This document shows, in pieces, positions 27,013-36,505 of a DNA stretch of 64,000 bases. The notes beneath the pieces were generated by a model. It saw nothing but the letters and a program-made list of their open reading frames with translations, had not been told where the DNA came from and did no database searches. The DNA comes from Sinomicrobium soli (GTDB lineage: Bacteria > Bacteroidota > Bacteroidia > Flavobacteriales > Flavobacteriaceae), in the NCBI RefSeq assembly GCF_003285545.1, contig NZ_QLNV01000003.1:186001-250000 (forward strand), read 5' to 3'. The position numbers were made by a program, and so were the translations under genes. Every line of letters begins with the position of its first letter. Position 1 is the first letter of the stretch.

Positions 27013-27040
27013 AACTCCAAAACTTCAAGCTTCAAGCTTC
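27013..27040. repeat. Heptamer array GAAGCTT overlapping the DUF1599 stop
   Basis: On the minus strand: GAAGCTT, GAAGCTT, GAAGTTT, TGGAGTT. The first unit encodes part of the C-terminal Lys-Leu-Glu-Ala of the DUF1599 protein. The second unit, shifted by one base relative to the frame, creates the TGA stop (27025-27027). Confidence 0.8.
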
Positions 27041-27570
27041 ATCATCTTGATCAGGGCAAAGACCGAATAATTGATCATATCCTGGTAATTGGCTGCAACC
27101 CCTTCACTCACGGTGGTCTTCCCTTCATTGTCTTCGATCTGCTTTACCCGGAGGATCTTCTGGAGGATGAGGTCGGTCAGTGAACTTATTCTCAGGTCGC
27201 GCCAGGCTTCTCCGTAGTCGTGATTTTTGGCTTCCATCAGGTTTTTGGTCTCCGCAATTTTACTGTCATATAGTGCCGTAGCCTCCTCCGGTCCCAGGTC
27301 GGGGTGGTCGGCCACGCCTTTCTCGAGCTGTATCAGGGCCATGACCGAATAATTGACGATCCCGATAAACTCGGGGGTTTCCCCTTCGTCTACTTTTCGC
27401 ATTCTTTTCTCCTGGAGACTGCGTATTCTCTGCGCTTTTATAAAGATCTGGTCGGTAAGCGACGGCAATCTCAATATCCGCCAGGCACTGCCGTAATCTT
27501 TCATCTTATGGGTAAACAGTTCCCTGCAGGTGGCGATCACCTCATCGTACTGCTCGGAAGTATGCTGCAT
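27025..27570 (-). CDS. DUF1599 family protein (two tandem repeats)
   Basis: A 181-residue soluble protein conserved in Bacteroidota, of unknown function. It is built of two homologous halves: KMKDYGSAWRILRLPSLTDQ near residue 23 matches KNHDYGEAWRDLRISSLTDL near residue 114. Each is followed by KAQRIRSLQE / KILRVKQIED and by IVNYSVMALIQ / MINYSVFALIK. This pattern suggests an all-helical duplicated fold. The neighbouring divergent gene is folP. The last residues are encoded by a heptamer repeat. Confidence 0.85.
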   Translation of the reverse strand: MQHTSEQYDEVIATCRELFTHKMKDYGSAWRILRLPSLTDQIFIKAQRIRSLQEKRMRKVDEGETPEFIGIVNYSVMALIQLEKGVADHPDLGPEEATALYDSKIAETKNLMEAKNHDYGEAWRDLRISSLTDLILQKILRVKQIEDNEGKTTVSEGVAANYQDMINYSVFALIKMMKLEA

Positions 27571-27710
27571 ATCGGTCTGTGTATTTGGTGTAAATTTCGA
27601 TTAATTTTTTGAAATGCTCAACCTTACAGGGAAAATTTCGTGCCCCCTCCCCGGAAAGCTGGAATATTGTCCTTAATTTTACCCGAAGACAACGTATAGC
27701 CCGTTCTGCT

Positions 27711-28547
27711 ATGAATACAACGATGACGATCAACTGCAAAGGGAAACTTATCGACCTCAGTACTCCCAGGGTCATGGGCATTCTCAATATTACTCCCGAT
27801 TCGTTTTTTGACGGGGGACGGTACAAAGAGGAGACCGCCATACTGAAGCATACCGAAAGCATGTTGAAAGAAGGCGCTGATTTTATCGATGTCGGGGCAT
27901 ACAGTTCCCGTCCGGGAGCCGACCAGGTTGCGGAAGACGAGGAATTACGGCGTATCGTTCCGGTGGTGTCAATGCTGGTCAGGCATTTTCCGGGTATTCT
28001 CATTTCCGCAGACACCTTCAGGGCCTCCGTAGCCCGTGCCTGCATATCGGAAGGGGCTGCCATGATCAACGATATCGCTTCGGGAAACCTCGACCCGGAC
28101 ATGTTTGCCACCGTAGCAGCCCTGCGTGTTCCCTATATCATGATGCACATGAAGGGAAACCCGCAGAACATGCAGCAGGACCCGCAATACGATGATATCG
28201 CACGTGAAGTGCTGTACTACTTTTCCGAAAAAACCGCAAAGGCCAGGGAAGCCGGTATCAGTGATATTATTATCGACCCGGGGTTCGGTTTTGCCAAGAC
28301 CCTCGGGCATAACTACGAATTGCTGGACCGTATGGAACTGCTGCAACAGACCGGACTCCCCGTACTGGCAGGGGTCAGCAGGAAATCCATGATCTACCGC
28401 CTGCTGGGCATTTCCCCGGAAGAAGCCCTGCCGGGCACTACGGTTCTGAACACCATAGCACTGCTCAAAGGAGCCGTCATCCTCAGGGTACACGATGTCA
28501 GGGAAGCCGTCCAGAGTATTAAAATAGTAACACAGTTACATTCCTGA
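27711..28547 (+). CDS. folP: Dihydropteroate synthase
   Basis: Folate-pathway enzyme joining p-aminobenzoate to 6-hydroxymethyl-dihydropterin diphosphate, and the sulfonamide target. It is 278 residues. The start at 27711 (MNTTMTINCKGK) is chosen; the open frame upstream to 27609 overlaps the divergent promoter region. Motifs: PRVMGILNITPDSFFDGG, IDVGAYSSRPGA, INDIASG, IIDPGFGFAKT and LAGVSRKSMIYR. The region is divergent from DUF1599. Confidence 0.96.
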   Translation: MNTTMTINCKGKLIDLSTPRVMGILNITPDSFFDGGRYKEETAILKHTESMLKEGADFIDVGAYSSRPGADQVAEDEELRRIVPVVSMLVRHFPGILISADTFRASVARACISEGAAMINDIASGNLDPDMFATVAALRVPYIMMHMKGNPQNMQQDPQYDDIAREVLYYFSEKTAKAREAGISDIIIDPGFGFAKTLGHNYELLDRMELLQQTGLPVLAGVSRKSMIYRLLGISPEEALPGTTVLNTIALLKGAVILRVHDVREAVQSIKIVTQLHS

Positions 28548-28635
28548 GGGTCGCAAAACCGATCTGCATAATATCTATTATTAAGTTGAGCTTATTTTTT
28601 ATAAAAAACCGTCAGAAGTCGTATCTTAGCCCCTT

Positions 28636-29649
28636 ATGAATACAAATATACAAGAACTGGAACCTGTACTGGAAACGCCTTCCGGAGTGGTGATCATACC
28701 GCATAAAAACCCGGATGGTGATGCCATGGGGGCCTCACTGGCCATGTATCACTACCTGAAACTTCTGGGGCATAATGCTACGGTAATATCGCCCAATGAA
28801 TATCCCGATTTTCTCAAATGGATGCCCGGTAATGACGAAGTGGTCAAATTCGAAACGAAAAGGAAGACGGCAAAACGCCTTATAGACCAGGCCGAACTGA
28901 TCTTTACCCTCGATTTCAATGCCCTGGGACGGGTGGAAGACATGAAGCCTGTGCTGGAAAAGAGCAAGGCCACCTTTGTGATGATCGACCACCACGAACA
29001 GCCCGAAGACTACGCCACGTATATCTATTCCGATCCGCAAATGGGGTCTACCTGTGAGATGATCTATCATTTTATAGACAGCATGGGGCACAGGAACAAG
29101 ATCGGCAGGGACATTGCCACCTGCCTGTATACCGGAATCATGACCGATACGGGATCCTTCCGGTTTCCGTCAACTACCAGCCTTACCCACCGGGTTATTG
29201 CCGATCTTATAGACCGGGGTGCGCGGAACTCCGATATCCACAACGCAGTATACGACACCAACGGCCTGAGCCGTCTTCACCTGCTGGGATGCGCCCTGAA
29301 AAACCTGGTGCTGCTCGAAGAGTTCAACACCGTGTATATCACCCTTTCCCGGAACGAACTGGAACAATACGGCTTCAGGAAAGGAGATACCGAAGGTTTT
29401 GTCAATTACGGACTATCGCTGAACAAGGTGCGTTTCTCGGTGATCTTCATAGAAGATACCCAGGAAGACTTTATCAAGATATCCCTGCGTTCCACAGGTG
29501 ATTTCTCGGTAAACGAGTTTGCGCGGGAGCATTTTAACGGTGGCGGACATATCAATGCTGCCGGCGGAAGGAGTGATCTGCCCATGGAAAAAACCGTGGC
29601 GAGGTTCACCGGCCTGCTCGGCGATTACAAAGCAGCACTCACCTCATGA
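28636..29649 (+). CDS. nrnA: NrnA-type nanoRNase / pAp phosphatase (DHH/DHHA1)
   Basis: A 337-residue Mn-dependent phosphoesterase degrading very short RNAs and 3'-phosphoadenosine 5'-phosphate. The DHH domain has HKNPDGDAMGAS (residues ~23-34), TLDFNALGR, and MIDHHEQP near 115 with the DHH triad. The DHHA1 domain ends in HFNGGGHINAAGG near residue 300, the substrate-binding GGGH motif. A TATCTTAG box at 28622-28629 lies only 6 bp before the ATG. It overlaps gldI by 4 bp (ATGA). Confidence 0.93.
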   Translation: MNTNIQELEPVLETPSGVVIIPHKNPDGDAMGASLAMYHYLKLLGHNATVISPNEYPDFLKWMPGNDEVVKFETKRKTAKRLIDQAELIFTLDFNALGRVEDMKPVLEKSKATFVMIDHHEQPEDYATYIYSDPQMGSTCEMIYHFIDSMGHRNKIGRDIATCLYTGIMTDTGSFRFPSTTSLTHRVIADLIDRGARNSDIHNAVYDTNGLSRLHLLGCALKNLVLLEEFNTVYITLSRNELEQYGFRKGDTEGFVNYGLSLNKVRFSVIFIEDTQEDFIKISLRSTGDFSVNEFAREHFNGGGHINAAGGRSDLPMEKTVARFTGLLGDYKAALTS

Positions 29650-30260
29650 AATACATTGACATCAGGCATATCACCATCGTCAGCAATATCGTTCTCGGAC
29701 TGCTCATATCCGTATGCTGCACCTCCTGTAAGGAACCGGAGCCGAGGCGCCCCGTACAGGTAAAGACCGGAGCGTTTTTCAGGAAATCGGTAGAACGCAA
29801 CCAGGCCCTGCTGTCCGAAGAACAGGAATACATACGGAAACTCATGGCCGAAGATACGGTACATCAGTATATTGCCTCCTCCAACGGATACTGGTATTAT
29901 TATACCCAAAAGGACAGTACGGCCACCTATACCCCGAAAACCGGCGATGTTATCGTTATCAGTTACGATATCAGGCTGCTGGACAACAGTGTGGTCTACA
30001 GCAGGGAGGAAATAGGGGATGTAACCCTGGAAGTAGACAGGGAGCACCTTTTTCCCGGCCTGAGAACGGCTGTAAAGCTGCTTAAAAAGGGAGAGACGGC
30101 AACCTTTCTGTTCCCCTCTTCCCTGGGATACGGCTACCACGGGGACGAAGAGCGTATCGGGATCAATATTCCCATAAAGAGTACGGTGACCCTGACCGAT
30201 ATCCTCGAAAAGGCTCCGGACAGCATACCGGCGGCACCGGCGGCGGAACATATCGAATAA
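29646..30260 (+). CDS. gldI: Gliding-motility lipoprotein GldI, FKBP-type peptidyl-prolyl isomerase
   Basis: A 204-residue lipoprotein (lipobox Cys near residue 28, VCCTSC) with a C-terminal FKBP domain (residues ~95-190). SYDIRLLDNSVVYS, FPGLRTAVKLLKKGETATFLFPSSLGYG and the closing VTLTDIL are visible. GldI is known in Flavobacterium as a component needed for gliding, thought to fold envelope proteins of the motility/T9SS machinery. The neighbourhood nrnA-gldI-PPIase is typical for flavobacteria. Coupled to nrnA (ATGA), 22 bp before the next isomerase gene. Confidence 0.9.
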   Translation: MKYIDIRHITIVSNIVLGLLISVCCTSCKEPEPRRPVQVKTGAFFRKSVERNQALLSEEQEYIRKLMAEDTVHQYIASSNGYWYYYTQKDSTATYTPKTGDVIVISYDIRLLDNSVVYSREEIGDVTLEVDREHLFPGLRTAVKLLKKGETATFLFPSSLGYGYHGDEERIGINIPIKSTVTLTDILEKAPDSIPAAPAAEHIE

Positions 30261-30282
30261 TCAAAACCAAAAACATACGTAA

Positions 30283-31398
30283 ATGAAGAAAATAAACCTG
30301 ACTTTTTTACTGCTGGCAGTAGTTGTGCTGGGATGTAAAAGCACCAAGCACCCGGATCTCGGTGACGGAATTTTTGCCGATATAGAGACGAACAAGGGAG
30401 AAATGGTATTACAGCTGCATTACCAGGAAACCCCGGTAACCGTAGCCAATTTCGTATCCCTGGCCGAAGGAACCAATCCCTTTGTTGCCGACAGCCTTAA
30501 AGACAAAAAGTATTATGACGGGGTGATTTTTCACCGGGTCATAAAGGATTTCATGATACAGGGAGGAGACCCTTCCGGGACCGGCATGGGAGGCCCAGGG
30601 TATAAATTCGAAGACGAGATCGTCGACAGCCTGGAGCACGATGCCAAGGGAATACTCTCCATGGCCAATGCAGGCCCCGCGACCAATGGCAGCCAGTTCT
30701 TTATCACCCACGCCCCTACTCCCCACCTCAACGGCCGCCATACCGTATTCGGGAAAATCGTAAAAGGGCTGGAGGTTGTAGACAGTATTGCCAATGTAAA
30801 AACTTCGCCGGGTGATAACAAACCTATGGAAGATGTAGTCATGGAAAAGGTGACCATCATAAGGAACGGCAAGGATGCGAAAAAATTTGACGCCGTTGAA
30901 GTGATGAACGGATACTTCGACGAGGTCAATAAAAGAGAAGAAAAAATAAAAGCGGTGGCCGATGCCATGGCTGAAGAATTCGGAACGCAAAAAAATGAAG
31001 CCGAAGAACTTCCCAGCGGCCTGAAAATACTTTTCCTGAACAAGGCCGAAAACGGCGAAAAACCGCAGGAAGGAAGTTATGTAAAGGTCAACTATGCCGG
31101 CTACCTGGATACCGGAAAGCTGTTTGACTCCAATGTAGAAGACATCGCCGAAAAATTCGGGACGGTAGATGCGGTCAGGAAACAGCGGGGCGGATATGAC
31201 CCCATACCCATGCTGTATGGCCCGGATTCCCCTCTTATTGCAGGGTTCAGGGAAGGATTGCTACAGATGAATATCGGAGACAAGGTACGGCTCTTTATCC
31301 CGTCACACCTCGGCTACGGAGAGGCCGGTGCCGGTGGGGTTATCCCTCCCGATGCCGACCTCGTCTTTGACCTGGAGATCATCGGGACAGCGGAGTAG
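30283..31398 (+). CDS. Cyclophilin-FKBP fusion peptidyl-prolyl isomerase lipoprotein
   Basis: A 371-residue lipoprotein (lipobox Cys 18, VVVLGC) carrying two unrelated proline isomerase domains. A cyclophilin domain spans residues ~30-195 ([43 protein letters not shown]). After a charged helical linker an FKBP domain spans ~255-370 ([63 protein letters not shown]). It probably assists periplasmic folding next to GldI. It is the last gene before the terminator at 31425. Confidence 0.93.
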   Translation: MKKINLTFLLLAVVVLGCKSTKHPDLGDGIFADIETNKGEMVLQLHYQETPVTVANFVSLAEGTNPFVADSLKDKKYYDGVIFHRVIKDFMIQGGDPSGTGMGGPGYKFEDEIVDSLEHDAKGILSMANAGPATNGSQFFITHAPTPHLNGRHTVFGKIVKGLEVVDSIANVKTSPGDNKPMEDVVMEKVTIIRNGKDAKKFDAVEVMNGYFDEVNKREEKIKAVADAMAEEFGTQKNEAEELPSGLKILFLNKAENGEKPQEGSYVKVNYAGYLDTGKLFDSNVEDIAEKFGTVDAVRKQRGGYDPIPMLYGPDSPLIAGFREGLLQMNIGDKVRLFIPSHLGYGEAGAGGVIPPDADLVFDLEIIGTAE

Positions 31399-31424
31399 TA
31401 TAGCGCGATCGATAAAAAAACCAT

Positions 31425-31459
31425 GACCTGACAGGTTTTTGAAACCTGTCAGGTCTTTT
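31425..31459 (+). terminator. Intrinsic terminator with perfect 14-bp stem
   Basis: GACCTGACAGGTTT (31425-31438) pairs perfectly with 31442-31455 around a 3-base loop and is followed by TTTT. It ends the folP/nrnA/gldI/PPIase side. The palindromic core can also serve the convergent ABC gene. Confidence 0.85.
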
Positions 31460-31497
31460 CATTCACCAAATACCCTATTAGCTTAATAACTATTGAA

Positions 31498-32994
31498 TTA
31501 CTCTATCCTTCCGCATTCGATCACTTCCCCCCTGTCAAGGACCAGTTTTCTATCCACGCATTCCGGGATTTCATCGGTGTAATGAGAAACAAATATCATG
31601 GTCGTGCCCAGGGTTTCGCAAAGCCGGTTGAGCAGTGCCCTGAAATACGCGACCTGCTGTTCGTCCAATCCCTGCAGGGGTTCGTCGAGGATAAGGAGTG
31701 AAGGACATTTCACCAGGGCCCTGGCCAGCAATATACAACGCTGCTCTCCCAGGGAAGCATGGGCAAAATTACTCTGCTGCAAACGCTCAAGCCCGAGGAC
31801 ATGCATCCATTGCCGCGCCAGGCCCGACTGGTATTCCGAAGGTGTGCTCACCACCCCCACTTCGTCCCTGAACCCGGAGACAATGACATCCAGGCAACTC
31901 AGGCTGCTGTATACCTCCCGGTTACCATTATCAATCCCCGGAACGGTATTTAATATTCCCTTTCCCCTCAGAAAATACAGATGGAGCTCTGCCGAAACAA
32001 AACCTATCTTTCTTTTGATATCCCAGATACTCTCCCCCGTTCCCCTCCTGCGATCGAACAGGGTCAGCTTATTGTTGTACCCTTGCGGATTATCGGCCGT
32101 GATAAGACTTAAAAGTGTTGTTTTTCCCGCCCCGTTATGCCCTACCAGTGCCCAGCGCTCACCACTGCGCACTTGCCAGGTGATCTTTTTCAGGATATGC
32201 TGTCCTCCCAGGTAAACGTCGACATCTTCCATACCTACAACAATATCGTGCTGCCCGGTTCCGGACGGGCGTAACCGCTCAAACCACGTACTGTCTTTCA
32301 ATGTTATCTGCTTTTCCGCAGGTACGGTATAGCTCTCCCTGTCGGTATATTGTTTTACGCGCCCCTTATCGAGTTCCAGCACCTTGTCCATATCGGCCGG
32401 CACCTGCCCGGCACCGCAAATAATGATAAGCACCACAGTTCCGGAAAGTTCTTCCAGCAGGGTATCGAGATGTTCCCTGGATACGGCATCCAATCCTACG
32501 AAAGGTTGATCCAGGATCAGCACATCAGGCGTTTTCAGAAGCGCGGCGGCCAGCTGGGTACGCTTCCGCTCTCCGTTACTCAGCTGGAGCAGTTTCCGCT
32601 CCAGGATATGACCTATACGTGTACTGTCAATCGCCTTGTCAAGTACCTCACCGGAAACCCCGCTTTCCCTGGCAATACGCTTCAGGTAATCGTAAACTCC
32701 CGGCATACCCGAAGTATCCCGGGCCTCGTACCGCTGACTGTAATGGGTGTGCCCGCGACCGGAAACTGCGAGGAACTGGTCCTGCTGTTCCACCATTTCC
32801 ACTCTCGATGTCGCGGGGCCGAATTTTCCGGAAGAGGGCTGTACCTTACCTGCAAGTATCCTGCAAAGTGTTGTTTTCCCCGAACCCGACTCCCCTACTA
32901 CAGCCAGGGAAGCGCCTTCGGGCAACCGGAAACTTATACCGTCAAGCACAGAAAAGCCCCGGCGGGTCAGGGAGACCCGGTCACAATATATCAT
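31498..32994 (-). CDS. Tandem ABC ATPase, ModF/PhrA-like
   Basis: A 498-residue cytoplasmic protein with two ABC domains and no membrane segments. First domain: GESGSGKTT (Walker A), LSNGERKRTQLAAALL, LILDQPFVGLD. Second domain: GHNGAGKTT near residue 290, SLGEQRCILLARALV, LILDEPLQGLD and H-loop FVSHY. The layout matches ModF (PhrA), named for linkage to molybdate genes, but no molybdate transporter is nearby. The first signature is LSNGE rather than LSGGQ. The start at 32994 is preferred; 33015 would add seven residues. Confidence 0.85.
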   Translation of the reverse strand: MIYCDRVSLTRRGFSVLDGISFRLPEGASLAVVGESGSGKTTLCRILAGKVQPSSGKFGPATSRVEMVEQQDQFLAVSGRGHTHYSQRYEARDTSGMPGVYDYLKRIARESGVSGEVLDKAIDSTRIGHILERKLLQLSNGERKRTQLAAALLKTPDVLILDQPFVGLDAVSREHLDTLLEELSGTVVLIIICGAGQVPADMDKVLELDKGRVKQYTDRESYTVPAEKQITLKDSTWFERLRPSGTGQHDIVVGMEDVDVYLGGQHILKKITWQVRSGERWALVGHNGAGKTTLLSLITADNPQGYNNKLTLFDRRRGTGESIWDIKRKIGFVSAELHLYFLRGKGILNTVPGIDNGNREVYSSLSCLDVIVSGFRDEVGVVSTPSEYQSGLARQWMHVLGLERLQQSNFAHASLGEQRCILLARALVKCPSLLILDEPLQGLDEQQVAYFRALLNRLCETLGTTMIFVSHYTDEIPECVDRKLVLDRGEVIECGRIE

Positions 32995-33121
32995 GGCAAA
33001 ATTATTTTTAAACAAGTTCTTATTACAACAGCAAATAAATAAAAAAAACCGGACACTGCTGACAAAGGGTTGTCACACACTCCCTGTTTCTTTGCATTAT
33101 AAACCTTAAATATCTGATATC

Positions 33122-33628
33122 ATGAAAGACAGCATCATCAAACAACACAATGTTATTTCTTCCGAAATGCTTTATTCCCACTGGCAGGGACACCGCAGCC
33201 TGACCAGAAGGGTCATAGAAGCCTTCCCGGAAAAGGACCTGTACCAGTTCAGTATAGGGGGTATGCGCCCCTTTTCCGAACTGGCGATGGAAATGATCAA
33301 GATTGCACTCCCGGGGATCGAAGGTATTGTTTCCGGAAAATGGGAAGACATGGAAAGCATGCCTACCCCGGAAACCAAGAAAGAGATCCTGGAATTATGG
33401 GATAAGGTTACGGAACGCATCGACGCGCTGTGGCCACAGATACCGGACGGGCGCTTCGAGGTAGTGGAAGCGGCTTTCGGCCTGTACGAATATCCTATCT
33501 ATGCTTCACTGCTGTATTTTATAGATAATGAAATACACCATCGCGGACAGGGATACGTGTATCTCAGGGCCCTCGGACTGACCCCTCCTCCGTTCTGGGA
33601 GCGTGAAGAGCAGGGCGGGTTGATGTAA
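33122..33628 (+). CDS. DinB-family protein
   Basis: A 168-residue four-helix-bundle protein of the DinB/YfiT metal-binding superfamily. The C-terminal DNEIHHRGQGYVYLRALG (residues ~140-157) supplies two of the usual histidine ligands. An N-terminal His is in YSHWQGHRSLT (residues ~18-28). Family members include bacillithiol/mycothiol-dependent transferases and many proteins of unknown function. The specific role is unknown. It is a single gene divergent from the ABC ATPase. Confidence 0.85.
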   Translation: MKDSIIKQHNVISSEMLYSHWQGHRSLTRRVIEAFPEKDLYQFSIGGMRPFSELAMEMIKIALPGIEGIVSGKWEDMESMPTPETKKEILELWDKVTERIDALWPQIPDGRFEVVEAAFGLYEYPIYASLLYFIDNEIHHRGQGYVYLRALGLTPPPFWEREEQGGLM

Positions 33629-33663
33629 AACTTTTATACAAAGGGGAGAGCTGGTTTCTCAGG

Positions 33664-36486
33664 CTACTCCCCAAACCTTTTCACTCTTACCTGCTTTTGC
33701 CTTACTGCTATCCCGAATACGGGCAGGGAGGTAATCTCTCCGGCTTTCACCTCGAAATCGCGGACCATCTCCTCACATGAAGTATTTGCGGGAAGAGAAT
33801 TTCCGATCAGTTTCACCCGGTAGTTCCCGGTAGGCAAAAAGGCCATGAAACTCCCGGATTCGTCGGTAGCCACGCGTTGTATATAACGGTCTCCCCGGTA
33901 TATATCGAAGGTGATCCCCTGTCCCCTCAGCCTGAAATCCACAGCGGTCCTGGCATCGAGGTCATAACGTATTCTTCCAGCAACAGTACCGTTGCGGTGC
34001 AAAGGCACCTCCGTATAGGTATAGTGTTCATTAACCTCCACCACTTTTTGCGGGCTGAACCAGCCCTGTGATGTGACAGGGACAACGGTAATGGCCCCGT
34101 AAGGGACCTTCCTGTAATATATTCTTCCTTCCTTATCGGTCAGGAAAGAAGTTTTTCCGAGGGAGAGCATATAATTTTCGGCCACCTCGTCGCCTTCGTC
34201 AAAAACATTATTCACATTCTTGTCGTAATATACGAAGACTACAACACTGCTCTTTTTATAAGGCGAAGGCTTTCTCCTTTCAAGGTGCAGCACCACCCCT
34301 CCCTCTATGGTCAGCATATTATCATTTCCTGCCATCAGGGGCATCATCCCGGTATCGTAACGGAACCAGGACGAATTCAGGTACAGGCTGTATGCCGGAC
34401 GGGGGGCGTAATTCAGGTTGAGAAAAGCCGAGGGGGTCTTCCCGGTCCTGAAGTCGTCTATATACCCCAGTCCCGACCGCAGGGAAAGCCTGTCTTCGAA
34501 CAGGTTCTTCCCGGCGACGAGGGAGAGGATCATGCGGCGGAAGTTCCTGTCATCGTCATAAAATGCCGTGGAAGCGTGTTCGGAAAGAAAATACCCGCCG
34601 TACTGATAGGAAGCGTTGAAACTGACCCCCTGGTAATTATATATGCCCGAAAATTTCAGCTGGGCCTTTAACGCGTCCTTATCCGGATAGTTTGCGAGCC
34701 CCGTCTCGGCTCCCATGACCACGGAGTGTTTCCCGTTTACACTTACCCAGTTAAGACTTTCCACCAGGCGATGTACATCCATACGAAGTTTTTGATCCGG
34801 ATCGCCAATACCAAACAGGGCATTATACCCGTTACTGCTTTCCGACTGGTACTGGTAACTGATCCCGAAGCCCAGGCCCTGTGTATTTGCAGGAAAGCGT
34901 ATCCCGGCATCAAAACGGGCGTTATTCGAAAAGACATTCATTCCGTAAGTGTAGGATTTCGGGAAGTAATTGGAAACATAGGCATTTGCGGAAAACACCT
35001 TTTCGCCTGTGAGCCTTCCGGATATATGCTGCTGCAACATCAGCATTCCCCTCCTGTTTCCCGGAAAATAGGGAGTGCTATAGAAATAGTTCCCCGAGAG
35101 CCTTATATTGCCAATACTCCCGGTATACTGTGTTTCGACCGCTCCCGACGGTTTATCCTTATCTGCCTCGTAGTACTGGCTCATGGCCCCGAAAACCCTG
35201 AAAGTGGACGTCCATCCCTTTCCCGGTATCCTGACCATCTCCGTACCCAACACATTATGCCTGGCCTCTTCCAGGCGGTCTTCCTTGAAGATATAGGTTG
35301 CAGAAAGCCGTTTTAAAGGGCCGGAACTACCCAAAACTCCCCTGGCATACACCCCGTATCCTTCCCGTAAAAAGGCGTGCTGCTCTATAAGGTTAAAATT
35401 CTGATCTATAAAACCCGCCTGAAACACATCGTTATTACTGCTGTCTTTCAGGGAAAACTCAGCTCCTCGTCCGAACATATACAGTTCCAGGGGCCGGCTG
35501 ATATTCCCCGCCTTTATTTCGCTCCTGTTCAGGCGGTACGAAACCGAGGTTCCCGTAACTACGGGATCCCGCTGGCCCCCTCCCTGATATATATTGCCCC
35601 TGAAAGACAAAAATCCCGCGGGAAGATCGACACTTCCGTTTCCCATAAGCTGGTACATCTCCCTGTTATAACCGGAATTCCTGTAACTTAATGTGAGGTT
35701 ATTGTAGCCTGTGAAAGTTTCGAAATTACCGGCATCACCTGCATTATACCACCTGTTCGACGCAGTGTTCGTCACGGTAACGGAGAGATGCCCGAAAAGT
35801 TCCTTTTCACCTCCTCTCATTCCCGAAACATTAACGGTAAACCGGGGTTTGGAGAGCAAAGTTCTATCGGGAATAAAACTGAAGGAAAAGATGGTATCCC
35901 TCAACACGCCTACCACTCCAGTCTTCTCAAAAAAGTTATCTTCTCCCATAAGTTCCGGAATGCTAAAAACAACATTTACCTGCTGCCCTGTATTCCCCTG
36001 GTTACTCACCGTTACTTCTACCGACACAGAATCTCCCGGAGTATTGTTGTATATCTCCGGGGTTTGTGCCGATAATCGCAGCATATTCCGTTCTTCTACA
36101 GCCTGCTGAATATCATCTTTGGCAACAAGCTTACCATCGCTGTCCAGAAGAAAAAAAACAATTTGAACGGTTCCGGCTCTCGCAGTTCCTCCAGCATGTA
36201 TCTTAACAGGAAAATACCTTTTCTCCCCTGCCTTTACGGATACATCGGGCAAGTTTCCCGAAATATTCCTGAAACCTTCGGGTACCTCGATCTTCACGGC
36301 CCCGTTGAAGTCAGAGGTGGTCGTATTATGAAGCAATACGGTCACATCGATAATATCTCCCTTCCCGGTATCAGGGGCACGCTCTGCTTCCATCAGTATT
36401 CCGTGTGCGTCCTGGGCATACGAACAGAGGCCGGAACACAAGACCCCCAAAATAAAAATCATATTTCCGGGAATTACTGAAAGCAT
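33664..36486 (-). CDS. Usher-like outer-membrane barrel protein of a chaperone-usher-like system
   Basis: A 940-residue exported protein (signal peptide ~25 residues, ending CSYAQ). Visible architecture: two Ig-like domains (~residues 30-135 and 140-235), then ~500 residues of alternating, aromatic-rich strands consistent with a large beta-barrel (~245-745). Two Ig/CnaB-like C-terminal domains follow (~750-835, with the SdrD-type VFVYYDKNVNNVFDEGDE, and ~845-935). Size, barrel and two closing Ig domains match fimbrial ushers (FimD/CsuD). The stretch SYRLNRSEIKAGNIS then FGRGAEFSLKDS is reminiscent of the usher barrel/plug region. The N-terminal domains differ from classic ushers. Gene context (PapD-like chaperone, subunits) supports the call, which remains inference. 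Confidence 0.65.
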   Translation of the reverse strand: MLSVIPGNMIFILGVLCSGLCSYAQDAHGILMEAERAPDTGKGDIIDVTVLLHNTTTSDFNGAVKIEVPEGFRNISGNLPDVSVKAGEKRYFPVKIHAGGTARAGTVQIVFFLLDSDGKLVAKDDIQQAVEERNMLRLSAQTPEIYNNTPGDSVSVEVTVSNQGNTGQQVNVVFSIPELMGEDNFFEKTGVVGVLRDTIFSFSFIPDRTLLSKPRFTVNVSGMRGGEKELFGHLSVTVTNTASNRWYNAGDAGNFETFTGYNNLTLSYRNSGYNREMYQLMGNGSVDLPAGFLSFRGNIYQGGGQRDPVVTGTSVSYRLNRSEIKAGNISRPLELYMFGRGAEFSLKDSSNNDVFQAGFIDQNFNLIEQHAFLREGYGVYARGVLGSSGPLKRLSATYIFKEDRLEEARHNVLGTEMVRIPGKGWTSTFRVFGAMSQYYEADKDKPSGAVETQYTGSIGNIRLSGNYFYSTPYFPGNRRGMLMLQQHISGRLTGEKVFSANAYVSNYFPKSYTYGMNVFSNNARFDAGIRFPANTQGLGFGISYQYQSESSNGYNALFGIGDPDQKLRMDVHRLVESLNWVSVNGKHSVVMGAETGLANYPDKDALKAQLKFSGIYNYQGVSFNASYQYGGYFLSEHASTAFYDDDRNFRRMILSLVAGKNLFEDRLSLRSGLGYIDDFRTGKTPSAFLNLNYAPRPAYSLYLNSSWFRYDTGMMPLMAGNDNMLTIEGGVVLHLERRKPSPYKKSSVVVFVYYDKNVNNVFDEGDEVAENYMLSLGKTSFLTDKEGRIYYRKVPYGAITVVPVTSQGWFSPQKVVEVNEHYTYTEVPLHRNGTVAGRIRYDLDARTAVDFRLRGQGITFDIYRGDRYIQRVATDESGSFMAFLPTGNYRVKLIGNSLPANTSCEEMVRDFEVKAGEITSLPVFGIAVRQKQVRVKRFGE

Positions 36487-36505
36487 GGTGCAAAAGCTTG
36501 GCTTG

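Noticed and set aside
33664-36486. Reading of the 940-residue protein as a TonB-dependent receptor or T9SS cargo
   Set aside because: There is no plug or TonB box pattern and no T9SS C-terminal domain; Ig domains at both ends and the fimbrial-type neighbours fit an usher better.
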